Shown here: one piece after another, positions 24,101 through 35,100 of the stretch
How positions within the stretch are numbered: the stretch's first letter is position 1
Layout: each line of letters opens with the position of its first letter
DNA from: Apis mellifera
Taxonomy: Eukaryota; Arthropoda; Insecta; Hymenoptera; Apidae
Length of the DNA: 64,000 nt
NCBI RefSeq assembly: GCF_003254395.2
Contig: NC_037638.1
Location: 27,439,649 to 27,503,648 of the forward strand
Direction of reading: 5' to 3'
Translations under genes and position numbers: made by a program
Notes under the pieces: model-generated
What the model saw: only the letters and a program-made list of their open reading frames with translations
Databases searched by the model: none
What the model was told of the DNA's origin: nothing

Positions 24101-26441
24101 ATTTGGCTTTGACCGATACGAGATCTCACACAGATTCCTTTCCCATCTTACCGTTACCGAATACCGACCATCCACCGATAAACCTTCCTCGTTTCCCCTC
24201 AATCCTATACCAATCATAGAGCGTCGATTTTTACCTCGTACGAAACATATACGTCATTTCTATCTTACGATATTACGTCTTATATAAATTTACGAATAAA
24301 TTTCGATTTCAATTTTAATTATTTGAAAGAAGCTTTTTTATAATTATCTCTTGTAATATATTAACGAGAAAACTACTCTCATCCGTCTCTCTTTCCTATT
24401 CCGTTATTTTTATAACGCATAAAAATTGTTTCTATACCATTGGCACGATTTCATGGTGATTCCGTGTCTCGGAATGCGTATGTATACCGGCATTGTATCC
24501 TCTATATTTCTGGAATTCGATAAGATCTTATCTCGTGACCCCCGCGAAGAAGATCTTTGATTTAATACGAAAGAGAGAAGAGAAAAATAATAGTGACGCG
24601 ATTCCGAGAAATACTAACAAGATCGTATAAACTTTGCAAATCATTTTTTAAACTCACTTTTAGATTAAATACAATTACAAAATTTAATTGAATTTTTTTT
24701 TTTTTTTTTTGATACAAAACAAAATAATCTTAAATCTATAATTCTATTCAATTTATCTTTAAGTCTTCTTATCTACAAAGTAAATAATTATATTTATTTT
24801 AATCAGTTAATACGAATGTCGATAAATCGAATCTCAAAAAATATTTTAATAAAAAAAATTTTCAAAATAATTTTATCCCTTTTACTAAAAATGTTAATAA
24901 TTCGTCCATGAGAACAACAATTTCTTACGTAAAATATAAACTCGAGGAAACTGCATATCTTACATCTAATTTTAAATGTATTATATCGTTTCGTTACTCA
25001 CCTCTTTCAATGGCACTTTGAACGGTAGAATTTTTGTACCACTGATCACTGTACCATAGGGTTTATATTCCAACCACCTATAATAAAATAAATAATAGTG
25101 AATGAAAATATAAAAAAGACTGTAATACGATATGATCCAATTATCATGTTGAGCCGAAAATTTTAAGGATTAGGAAGATCCTAAATGTAAAATTTTAATT
25201 CTAGATATTTATTAATTCTCAAAAAATTAATTAAAATCTTTAACATTGATTAAACATTGATTATTACATTGCTATGCATTGAATATTATCTATACGTATA
25301 TGTCCATGACGGAATGTGCGTCAATATATTTATCTACTATTCTACAAAAACATTATTAATGGCTAGTATAAAATATATTATGAAGATGATATCGCTCTAT
25401 TATTATAAATTCCCTTATCGTAATTTCGGTCATCCAAGATTTTATTCGGCCACCCGAAGAAAACCCTTTATAGATAGATATACTGAAGTATAGTAATATC
25501 AATTCACTCGTTATACATTTTGAATGACGATTGCCACGATGTGTTTATAGAAACAATAGATAAACGGTGGCCGCATATTGATGCATACACTGTCACGAAC
25601 GCATAGATTAGACAGTATTCGATGTTTAATATTGAAAAATTTTTATTAATTATTATCTCAGAAACTAATAAATATCGTAGTTAAAATTTTATATTTCGAA
25701 TTTTTCCAATCTTTTCAAAATTTCAATTCAGTATGATAATTAGGTCATATCACATTTATTTATAAAAAATATACATATACATGAAATATAATATGTATAC
25801 ACGATGTATGTACACTCGTGAAAATATGCATGTATATACATACGTATATCCATACACGTGATGCAACAGGTGATGTTAATGAAAAAACGAATATCACTAT
25901 GTAAACACTTATTTGAATTCGTTCCTGGTTAATTTATATAACACGCGTAATAATTTAACATTTATAATATTTTCAAAATTTTATTTTATAAAAAATAATG
26001 AAAAGTAATATGCATAAACAAAATTAAATAATATTTGACATCTATATCTATATTCAAAGAAAAAAGCACCATCTGTGAAATACGATATAAATAAAGAATA
26101 ATGCGTTTCTCAACCGATAAGTTAGCCGCCATACAAACCGCGTTAGGAAATACATTCAGAAACATCAAATATTTATCGTTAATTATGATTGCATGGTGCA
26201 AAAACCTTAATTTTAAAAATAATCTTTTAATCTATGATTAAATAGATTTTTTATATTAATATGTAGTTTAGAAAAGAAATATTAAAAACAATGAGATATG
26301 TCGGCATAACATAACCTCTATACAATGTGACCTCCGATTAAGACCAGTGAACAAGTAGTTTTAAATATTTCAATGAGCTTAATGAAGTGATGAAAAATGA
26401 AAAATTAATAATACTTGCCTTTCGGGTATAGATTTCGGCAT
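241..26441 (-). CDS. DUSP11: DUSP11/PIR1-like RNA 5'-tri/diphosphatase, nine coding exons
   Basis: The family is a cysteine phosphatase of the dual-specificity fold that removes 5' phosphates from RNA. Coding exons on the minus strand, in order: 26419-26441, 25002-25077, 13657-13688, 12937-13024, 12069-12148, 4624-4667, 1385-1445, 1195-1241, 241-1061. Reading phase is kept at every junction and gives 423 residues. Family landmarks: an N-terminal PERWLEYKPYG block (residues 6-16); IIDLTNTSRYYDEK (about 60-73); the P-loop HCTHGVNRSG with nucleophile C122 and R128 (a CX5R signature with the H-G-x-N residues typical of this RNA phosphatase branch); and ARGYPIDRKIYI after residue 153, matching the end of the catalytic domain. 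The last exon adds a basic linker and a proline-rich tail (about 240-345) with runs up to ten prolines. The first intron starts with GC instead of GT. All other introns are GT-AG. The start is the first ATG, as in relatives (MPKxIPxRW). The catalytic assignment is firm. Whether the substrate is tri- or diphosphate RNA is inferred. Confidence 0.9.
1446..4623. other. Intron of the DUSP11-like gene, no gene seen
   Basis: Mixed-composition intronic DNA. It includes an A-rich tract near 1621-1660 and a (GA)n run near 3123-3142. Short open frames here have no start context, splice signals or recognisable protein content. Confidence 0.6.
5850..5945. repeat. TTC-rich arm followed by GAA-rich arm (imperfect inverted repeat)
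   Basis: A (TTC)n-type tract at about 5851-5885 is followed, after a short spacer, by a GAA/GGA-type tract at about 5905-5943. The arms are largely complementary, so the transcript could fold into a long hairpin and the DNA could form a triplex or cruciform. Confidence 0.7.
6076..6104 (+). repeat. (AG)n microsatellite
   Basis: About 14 uninterrupted AG dinucleotides, inside the DUSP11-like intron. Confidence 0.95.
8378..9751 (+). CDS. Possible small nested gene of unknown function with TPPR repeats
   Basis: I do not recognise this protein. A phase-consistent plus-strand model can be built: exon 8378-8430 (starts MCNCHHHRRGCPESESD, donor GTACGT), exon 8860-9131 (donor GTGAGT), exon 9202-9257, exon 9478-9574, and exon 9663-9751 after a strong acceptor (TTTCAATTTCAG) ending in TAA. 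The second exon carries a short proline repeat, FPRTPPRTPPRSPLRTPPR, then an ordinary-looking segment (LTREIPPSAPLRILRERPDL). The third exon carries an acidic repeat, DMDETDMDETD. The last two exons give ALRQMFK and then DVRAATTTRWNFEQQNQ. Alternatives: exon 3 may read on to the stop at 9366-9368, or may start at 9181 instead of 9202. The acceptor before exon 2 is weak. The model lies opposite to, and wholly within, a DUSP11-like intron. It could also be a non-coding transcript. Confidence 0.4.
9850..9860 (+). terminator. Candidate polyadenylation signal for the 8.4-9.75 kb plus-strand model
   Basis: An AATAAA hexamer in an A/T-rich context about 100 bases after the proposed stop codon. It is only meaningful if the nested gene is real. 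Confidence 0.3.
17424..17449 (-). repeat. G-quadruplex-capable tract
   Basis: The plus strand has repeated CCCTCCCC blocks. The minus strand therefore carries at least four runs of three to five G separated by single A, the standard pattern for a stable intramolecular G-quadruplex. It would be present in the DUSP11-like pre-mRNA. Confidence 0.75.
20176..20275 (+). repeat. GA/GAA-rich low-complexity tract
   Basis: Almost pure purine sequence of GAA, GGA and AGG units. Open frames across it are lysine/arginine or serine runs, a sign of low complexity rather than coding. Confidence 0.8.
26417..26418 (-). other. Non-canonical GC splice donor (DUSP11-like intron 1)
   Basis: Exon 1 ends GAAAG and is followed by GCAAGT. 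The only solution that keeps PERWLEY in frame uses this GC donor with the acceptor TTATTATAG before 25077. The flanking bases match the GC-AG class consensus AG|GCAAGT. Confidence 0.8.
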
Positions 26442-27023
26442 ATTCGTCGCTTATTTAAATATTATAATGCGAAATTAAAAGCACAACACCGAAACGCAAT
26501 ATCACTAACACAGTACACACACGCAGCAGACAAATGTAGTCGATAGCACTCACGACGCAGAACGATCGATCGATCTCTCGATTTTCGCGCGCGCAACGTT
26601 GTTACATGAACGATTAATTTCGGATAAATTATTTTTTGATTGCTTCATATATTTTCATTCATATACATATATATATATATTCATATATATATATATATAT
26701 AAATATATATTATATATATGTAACATATAATATATATAATATTAAAATATATAAATGAAATTAAATAAAATACTTACTTTATATTTCTTTTTAATTATTA
26801 TATATATATAAAGTGTATAGGTTAAATTTTTCAATAAATTTTCCAATAAATATTGGTGTCTGTAATTTTCAATAAAATATTTAATTATATATAATAATAT
26901 ATTTAACTTACATGATATTAATGAGAAATATTATTCATTTTATGATAATCATTTTATAAATATAGCTATGACATGACTGTGGGCAAGCAAAAAAGGAAAA
27001 AGTTTTTACAAAGAAAAATTTTA
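26442..27023. other. DUSP11-like promoter region and intergenic DNA
   Basis: About 580 bases separate the DUSP11-like start codon from the DPCD stop codon upstream of it on the same strand. The part near 26.55-26.6 kb is CpG-rich (GCGCGCGC), suggesting the promoter. The part at 26.66-26.72 kb is a TA-rich microsatellite. Confidence 0.5.
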
Positions 27024-27025
27024 TT
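27019..27025 (-). terminator. Polyadenylation signal overlapping the DPCD stop codon
   Basis: The minus strand reads AGTTAATAAAATTTT: AATAAA shares its first two bases with the TAA stop. If used, the 3'UTR would be only some 15-30 bases. Confidence 0.55.
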
Positions 27026-28381
27026 AACTTGTTGGACACTGTATGTCACCATCTTTTTTTGCTTTTAATTGTAATATTTCATTCAACACCTTTCTTTCTA
27101 ATTCCAGAAGTGCAGGAGGTTTCTTATACTACAAAAAGATAAATATAAGATTTATATAAAAGTATTGAAAATATAAATATTTGACATACCGTAATAATTA
27201 GTGTACTGTATTGATGTGTAAAAGTTATTCTATCCTGTTCTGGTTTTAATCCAGCACGTTCTAAATCTGGAATTCTTATCTTCTTAAAATATTTTTTATT
27301 TGTAGTACGAATAGTTATCGTTCCATCATCTTCTGCAGTTACAGAATATACATTTTGCGGATATGGCAAATTTCTTATCCGCCATTCAAGTGAAGTCTTT
27401 GTAACTCTTCTTGTAATAAATGGCTATTACAAAAATATAATATACGCATATTAATTATTACTAATTATATTTTGTTTAAAAAAATTAGAAAATATAATAT
27501 ATACATTAAATATATATCGAATATAAAATATGTAATATTTAAATATAAAATATTAATTTTACAAAACAAACTTCACGTATACATACAGCACTTGAACTTT
27601 CTTGAATTCCACAAATATCAATATTATTTTGTTTGGGTTCAGGATCTCCAATTTCAACGTTCCAACCTATATCTTGACCAAGTTTACCTTTCTCCTTCCA
27701 TGCTCTTCTTATTAATACATTAGTTTCCAAATGGTATTCTTCTACCATTTCTCTGCCATCTTCCATTAAAAAATGAACTTTTCTTTTTCCTAATAAAAGA
27801 AAAGAAATATTAATCAAAATTAAATAGATTATATATTATATATTTTATAATACGTTTTAATAATAGTTTTATATAACATAAATTATCGGATATTAACAAT
27901 TATTACAATTATATTTTAATTCTAAATAATAATAAAATATACATTAAAATAGCATTTCATTAATTAACAAGACAAATGAAAATATATAATTATATGTAAA
28001 TGTAATTATATTGTAATACTATATATTTATATTAATAATTCTATAAAATCAATATTACCCATTTAATATTGAGTGATATATGCATATATGTGTATAATTT
28101 AATTATAAAAAAAGAAATAATTTATAACAATGACAAATATAAAAATATTTAATAAAAAAATAAGTAATAATTACATATTGATCAAACATTTTTAAGGTTA
28201 AAGCTGTATATCGTAAAGTTTTCAATTCTAAGTAAATTTCAAAATAGCTTTCGTTAAAAAAAATTCAATAGTTTGAAATATATTATACACTGAAATATAT
28301 TTTCGTAAATACCTTACCGTCTTGAATTATTGCCGTTTTCGTAGCATTTTGAATAAAATTCAACCATTCTTCAGGCGCCAT
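27024..28381 (-). CDS. DPCD: DPCD family ciliary protein, four exons, 201 residues
   Basis: DPCD (deleted in primary ciliary dyskinesia) is a small CS/p23-like-fold protein that works with the RUVBL1/2 ATPases in assembly of motile-cilium components. Exons on the minus strand: 28318-28381, 27587-27789, 27190-27423, 27024-27128. All introns are GT-AG, phases join, and the total of 201 residues is close to the roughly 203 of vertebrate proteins. Family blocks in order: MAPEEWLNFIQNATKTAIIQ at the start; GKRKVHFLMEDGREMVEEY; EIGDPEP; LEWRIRNLPYPQNVYSV; TIRTTNKKYFKKIRIPDL; and the C-terminal KAKKDGDIQC. In bees motile cilia are confined to sperm and mechanosensory neurons carry modified cilia, so those are the expected places of use. 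An X-box-like site lies 57-70 bases upstream of the ATG. Confidence 0.95.
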
Positions 28382-28398
28382 TGATAAATACTTTATTA

Positions 28399-28411
28399 GT
28401 TTCTTAGCAAC
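28399..28411 (+). promoter_or_regulatory. Second, weaker X-box-like half-site pair upstream of DPCD
   Basis: GTTTCTTAGCAAC: the right half AGCAAC fits the RFX half-site RGYAAC exactly, while the left half is degenerate. It lies 18-30 bases before the DPCD start codon, perhaps inside the 5'UTR. Confidence 0.3.
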
Positions 28412-28437
28412 TAATTCTAAATACATGTATATTTATA

Positions 28438-28451
28438 GTTGTCATAACAAC
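28438..28451 (+). promoter_or_regulatory. RFX X-box-like palindrome in the DPCD promoter
   Basis: GTTGTCATAACAAC matches the classical X-box GTTGCCATGGCAAC at 11 of 14 positions, including both outer half-site ends and the central CAT. It lies 57-70 bases upstream of the DPCD start codon, the usual distance for RFX control of ciliary genes. Confidence 0.55.
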
Positions 28452-31400
28452 CACTGGTATTTTATTTAATATTATTTATAAATAATTTATTATATTAAAA
28501 ACATTATTACATAATAATTTATTTAATTAAACTATATTAATTAATTATATTTTTTTTTTAGTAGTTATTAAATTTTTATCAATAATTTAATAAGCTTCAA
28601 ATATCTTACTTTTTTCATAAATAATATACATATGTAATATACATTCATAATATACATATATGTATATAGTTATTAGTTAATTAAATTATTAAAAATGTAT
28701 AAAACTTTAAAAATTTTCATAATATTTTATTAATTCTATTACATTTTTACATTATTGCATATTTTATAAAATCATATTCTTATTATAAAGATTGAAAAAT
28801 TTTTATTATTTGTCGTAATATTATATATATAAAAAGCTTATATTTACATGATAAAATTTCAGAAATTGTTTTATTAAAAATACTTTTAAATTAGATATAA
28901 TAAGGAATACAATAAATATGAAATTGTTAATTATAAAATTATTATATAATTTATAACATATTAGAAAGAATAATATAATAAAATAATATAAAACAATCAA
29001 AAATATTTAATAATATTAAGACATATATTATTATAAAATATATATAGCTTAAATTTAAAGATATAAAATATATAAGTTTTGAAATTAATTTTATTGTAAA
29101 TATATATAAATATTTATAAAATATATATATTTTAATTGATAGAAGAATATTTATAGTAATAATGGTAGGATAAAGCTAAAAACTATATATGTATACATTT
29201 ATGTCGATTAAAAATATTATTATTATATCGATCAAGAATATTTAACAAAATTATCAACAATTTTATCGAATGTATATATAGTATATTGTAATGTATATAT
29301 TATATATAGTATCATGTATATATAGTATATTTATATTTTTAATATTTTCATCAATGATGTAATTAAGATTCTTTTGTTTGAATAATTATTGAACTATTAA
29401 TTATACAAAAAAGATTATTTGTTTTAAAAAGAAAATAATTTAAATATTAATATTATATAGCGATTATTAACATTTCATTAACATGATAATAGAAATAATA
29501 TTTAGTATTATTCATTTAAAATAAAATAAATAATATATTATAAAAAATTTTTATATTTTGCAAATAATCGCAAAATGTATTTGTTCGAGATATAGTAATT
29601 CTTTAATAAAAAGATTTTATTTAAAAAAATTATATATTTGGTTATGTTATTTTTGTTTTTATTTATTTTGTATTGCATCTTTTTATATTATATAATTAAA
29701 TAATATATTAATATTTATATTATAATATTATTACGTTTGCTAAAATTAAAACATAATTCTTTTAAAAATATTTCATTCAGAAAATGTTAGATATGTAAAA
29801 TAATATAAATCTTATTATAAAATTCAAAGATTAATTTTAAGTTAATTTTAATATTAATAACAATATTACAATTATAATATTTTCTAGCATTATTAAATGT
29901 TATTAATATTATAAAGCTCATATTGCATAGATGTATCATATATTATGTGCTATATGTATATATATATATATAACTTATGCAATATTTTATAAAAATTTTA
30001 TTTAATATATCATTATTATATATTATATCATATTAATTATATAAATAAAATTATATTAATTATATAATTATTATGTGAATGCAATGATTTCAGTGATAAT
30101 TTTACTTTTATTTGTCAATTTTTTGAAAATAATAAAAAAAATGGATAAAAATATCATGCATATATATGTTGTATTAAAATGTGTAGAGAGTAATTTCCCC
30201 AAAGGTTTATTCAGCTTTATTTATACAATATAGAAATTTAATGACATGGGAGATCATAAAATGACAATACGATCAGATGGAATTGAGGATTTGTATAAAT
30301 CTGATTTGTTTGTACAATTCGCAAACAGAATAGTTGTAAATTATTCTTTTTATAATTCTTAATAATATTCTTAATAATGATCTCCACTCGCCAAATACAA
30401 TATGTAAAGGCAGCCTACACCCATAATATAAATACAATTGTGTATGTAAATATTAATAAAGATTTGACTATTATAAATTGTCGTCGTAAACAATATCTTT
30501 CTCGTTTTCTTATAATCTTATAATATATATATCTCATTATTATTCTGTATATATGTATTTATATATATATATATATAAGTGAATATATATAAATACATAT
30601 GTCTGATATTTATATATGTATAATATTTATAGAAAATTATTCTAATTATATTAATATTAATATTAATATATACATACAAAGACAAATGTGAAATACCTAA
30701 ACATTATTCGTCCCTTACATTATATAAAAATATGTTATATTTGTTATATTTTCGTTCGTATTTCAAACAATACTATTATTAATATTGTAGCAATACAACA
30801 CATTGTGTTAAAATTATCCACATAGTCATATTAATTACTAGATATCTTTATCACTTTATATTACAATTTATTGTTAATATTTCATTTGAACGGATTGAAA
30901 TTTAACATTTTTGGAGCAGTTTTCTGTACAGAACATTAAACAGTTCATAGAATAATATATATTATTCGATGTCTCTTTAACATATTACCTTTTATTATTT
31001 AAATTGTTTTTTTTTTTTATATAATTTATAATTTAAATGCAGATTAACTTTGCATTAAATATTCCTGATTTTCATCATTGCAAGATGCAAGATAATAAAT
31101 ATTTTGTTCATTCGAATGTTTATTTCACATTTACATCATTTATGTAAATATATTTTATCTCTCCCATATCGAATAACGTATAACACATTTATGACATTTT
31201 TTATTTATTTCTTTATCAAAATATGAAAATATTTGTAAAGTTTGGCAAGTTAATAATTTTGAAAGTAATTTGATTGAGATAAAAAGTTACATTTATACAT
31301 AATTTCTAAATTATATTCAATAATCATGGAACCATTATCAGTTATATGAAATATACTATAATATATTTATAACTGAAATAACTGCGCCGAAATGCATTAA

Positions 31401-32142
31401 ATCTTTTTTCGCAGAAAGGCATTATACTCTATGTATATAATATAATCACGGTGCGTAAAAAACGTACATGTACATACATGTATTCAGAATTAAAATACAT
31501 TGTGTGTCTGTGTGTATGTACGCGCGCGCGCGCGCGCGTGTATAAAATAATAAAAGAAAATTACAGAAAAATTATTTTAATTATACTATTGTAATAGTGT
31601 TCCCTTGAAGCTGAATAGGAAAAAAGTGACATTTTATAATATAATTTCTTTTTTTTTTTTTTTTATAGAAAAAAGATCGACTTATATCAGTCCAAATAAT
31701 AAATACACATTTTTTTTATATTTAAATGTGTATGTAGAATTTAATACTTTAAGTATTAAATCTAGATACTTTAAATGTTGTCTACTTTTTTTCTATTTCT
31801 GTAGTTCATTGGTTTATTTATACTATATATTATATGTACATTCAATATTTTTTTTACGTTTGGTGATTATTTTCTAATCGTAAAGAAATATAACTCAATG
31901 TGAGTCTTTGAAATATTTTTGTTTATGAATTTCTTTGTTTATTTAAACATGTTGCAAAATATCCCGAATGATAAAGCAATGAATTTTCCTCGCGAATTCT
32001 TCGTATTATTTAAAATCGTAAATAATATATTTCGTCTTAGCACCGCGTTCATCTTTATTTTTTGCAAAAGTACGATATTAATATATGAAGAAAATAGAGT
32101 TTTTTTCTTATCAAACGTTTTTTTTTTAATTTTTCAATAAAT
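28452..32142. other. Very AT-rich DNA: cnc 3'UTR and intergenic spacer
   Basis: Nearly pure A/T sequence from about 28.45 to 30.1 kb with no supported gene. The part from about 30.2 to 32.14 kb is somewhat less extreme and lies directly downstream (minus strand) of the cnc stop codon, so it is probably a long cnc 3'UTR. I could not choose one poly(A) site among the many hexamers. Confidence 0.45.
31501..31543. repeat. Alternating TG/CG purine-pyrimidine tract with (CG)9
   Basis: A TG-rich run is followed by nine uninterrupted CG dinucleotides (31521-31538) and then TGTATA. Alternating purine-pyrimidine, and (CG)n above all, is the best known Z-DNA-forming sequence. It lies in the presumed cnc 3'UTR, surrounded by AT-rich DNA. 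Confidence 0.85.
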
Positions 32143-35100
32143 TCATTCCTTATGTTCAGGATCAGGTTTCGTTTTTGGTTCCATTGTCGTAGAACGGGGA
32201 TGATGAGGATTCGTCTGATTCCTTGGCACTAACAATACATTTCCATCGGCAGATTGTTGAAGACTATATTCGTACGGATGATATTGATTGCCATCAGGAT
32301 CGCGCAAAGACTGTAAATTAAGTAATAGAAATGTTTAAAAATGTTTTCATGGATTAACCATAATTAATTAAAGTTTGCTAATTATCTTATGATATATAAA
32401 TGTAATAAAATAATTAACAGAATATACCAACTTGAAACACATGACGATAAAGTTGACTAAATTTATCTTTCACGCGTTGTCTCTCTATAAGCATAAATTC
32501 TCGTTCACGAACGAGCCTCATTTTACGATCCCTCATTTCTTTCACTTCATCAGCGAGACTAATGATTTGATCTAGTTTACGCTTGCGACAATTTTGGGCG
32601 GCAACTTTATTCTTTCCCCGTCTTCTAATGTCACGTATCAAAGATAATTGAGCTTCACTGAGATCATATTTACTAAGACGTTCGTTAAACTCATCCATTG
32701 GAAGATTAATAATATCGTTCACCGGAATAGGAACGTTCAATGCTCTTGCTCTTTTCTCATCTCTAGTTAGATGCTCTTCACCATCGTTTTTACGCACTGA
32801 AGAGAAAAATATCAATCGATTAAAAAAGAATTATACTGCGCTAAAATAAAACAATTAATAATTATATTATTATTTTATTAATATATTTTATTATAATACA
32901 TAATACTTTACCTTTTTTATCACGAGAAACTGGACGCTGAAGAGATCCAGAACTTTCTGCAGGTAAATGATACGTATGATTATGATGAACATGTTCTATA
33001 GCTGAACGTCCTAAAAATATGGGGAGGAAAAAAAAGAGATTATTATTATTATTATTTAATGTTAAATATAATAATAAAATGTTATATCATTATTTACCTG
33101 ATTGATGCCGACTGAAATCTACACTACAACTATATTTTATTTCAGGTTGAGGTCCAGTTGCGCCCTCGATCGGTCCGGAATAAGCATTTCCAGGTGCTCC
33201 AGCACCAACTGTATGAGAATCATATTCGTATTTCATTGGAGTTGTCGGATGCGCTGTAGCTCCGAGTGGCGAACCTACCACGTATACGATACATTTTTAA
33301 ATTCATTGAATATTTATCGCATACTGTATTGAGACATTCGATCGCTCGCGTTTCAATGTTTATAAACTAACCAGTTCCTTGTTCCTGAAAATATCGTTTT
33401 GCAAACATTTGATGCTTTTTCTGAGCAACCGGAGGCATCGTACGTTCCGTTTGACATCTCGGAGAGCCAGCATTTCTTCCGGAAACGGAATAGCTACAAT
33501 CGTACGACATGCGGTATTTGCTAAACATAAAACGAATAATATTATCGCATAAAAAAATCAATATTTGATAATTGTTATTTTTTTATGCATTTTTTGTTGA
33601 ACTTTTTTCTCTTTAAAAATTAATCTCATTTAATCATACTGATCTTATCTTATAAATAAATTTTTTCCTTTCATTATTTTAATATTCGATTCATTATTAA
33701 AAATCGAAATAATTCGATTCTTTTCAATATAATTTTAATCACCTAGCATAATCCATAGTGTAATGAGAATCCGCTTGTGTATGGCTGGAATTAGATCCAG
33801 TTTCCATCCACTCGCCATCCGAAAGGGATGGTACACGTTCGCTGCCCATACTGCTGACAGCACTATCGCTCGATGCATCCATCCTTTCATCCGTTACACC
33901 CGGAAGTGTCGTAACTCCTGTTGCCGAAGAGGTTGTACCACCAGCTGTCTGAACTCCTGACAAGGCTGCTGCTCCCGTTGGACCAGAAGCGTTGTTATTA
34001 CCATTATCTAGCATGCGCATGGTGTACATGCCTATAACATTTCATTTGAAAATTAATTAATATATTATTATTGTTATGTTACGATTAAATATGACAAAAG
34101 AAAGAATTTCTTAAAAAAAATCCCGACGAAAATAAACGATGAGCGTATAATAAATATAAAAATAATTTTATAAAACGATTCATTAAATATTTCATTTCAT
34201 TTCATCCGCAGTTCTATTTATTTATTTATTTACAAATAAATGCTTATACCGCGAATAAGTACAAAAATATTTGGTTTTGGTTTAAAATTAGAATTTTATT
34301 TCCTTCTTTAATAAACGTTTATTTTTATTACATGTACTTGAAATACTGTGAAATTAATTTTAAAAAATATTAAGAAAAGAAAAAAGATAGTTATTGCTTT
34401 ATAAATTAATTTTATAAAGTTACATATATATTTTTTAACGATAATGCGATAGTAATATGCTATCTCGATTGAATGATACGTCAAAGTTTTACAGATTTGA
34501 CGTGCATTTTTTTTTTATCCCACGCAATTTCGAAAAAGTTCACTGGTATATCTTCAAATATTTATTTTTAGACTATATAATTATATGCTAATATAATATA
34601 ATTAAGTGTTAAAAAAAAGAATTTAGCAAGATTAATAAACATTTATATGTGGATAATTTGTTTAAATATCATAAATATAGATATTTTTATAATTTATATT
34701 ATATTATATCGTTTATATTAAATACGTTTCTATTAATTGATATTTTTATAGAGAATATAAACATTTTCGAATTTCGAGTTTGAAATGTTGTTGGAATATT
34801 TTAACGGTGAGAAGAGAAAATAAAGAGAATCGAACAAGTAATATTTTTAAAATCTTTACAATATTCTATAATATAATGAGTTGAAAAATAATGTATATGC
34901 ACGATTTTCATTAGCAAACAAAATAAAAATACGCGTACCGCAGAGGAAGGCTCAAGGTCCATTAGTCGCGTGGATTACTTGTTGATTAACCATGCCTATT
35001 TATACGTATTAGCTATATTTTAAGACTATTAATTATTCAAGATAAAATATCATAACAAATTATGTAGGAAAATAAAGGAAACCATTATAACCAAGAAATT

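Larger units (their letters stand above)
13689..25001. other. 11-kb intron of the DUSP11-like gene, no gene seen
   Basis: A long CpG-rich, mostly unique intron between the exon for residues 8-33 and the 32-base exon for residues 34-44. It contains a C-rich/G-rich tract (17.42-17.45 kb), a GA-rich run (20.18-20.28 kb) and CpG-rich patches at 18.2-18.8 and 23.1-23.4 kb. Open frames in these patches are low-complexity or arginine-rich, overlap one another on both strands, and lack supporting splice patterns. Exons on both sides join in phase, so no coding exon need be missing. Confidence 0.6.
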
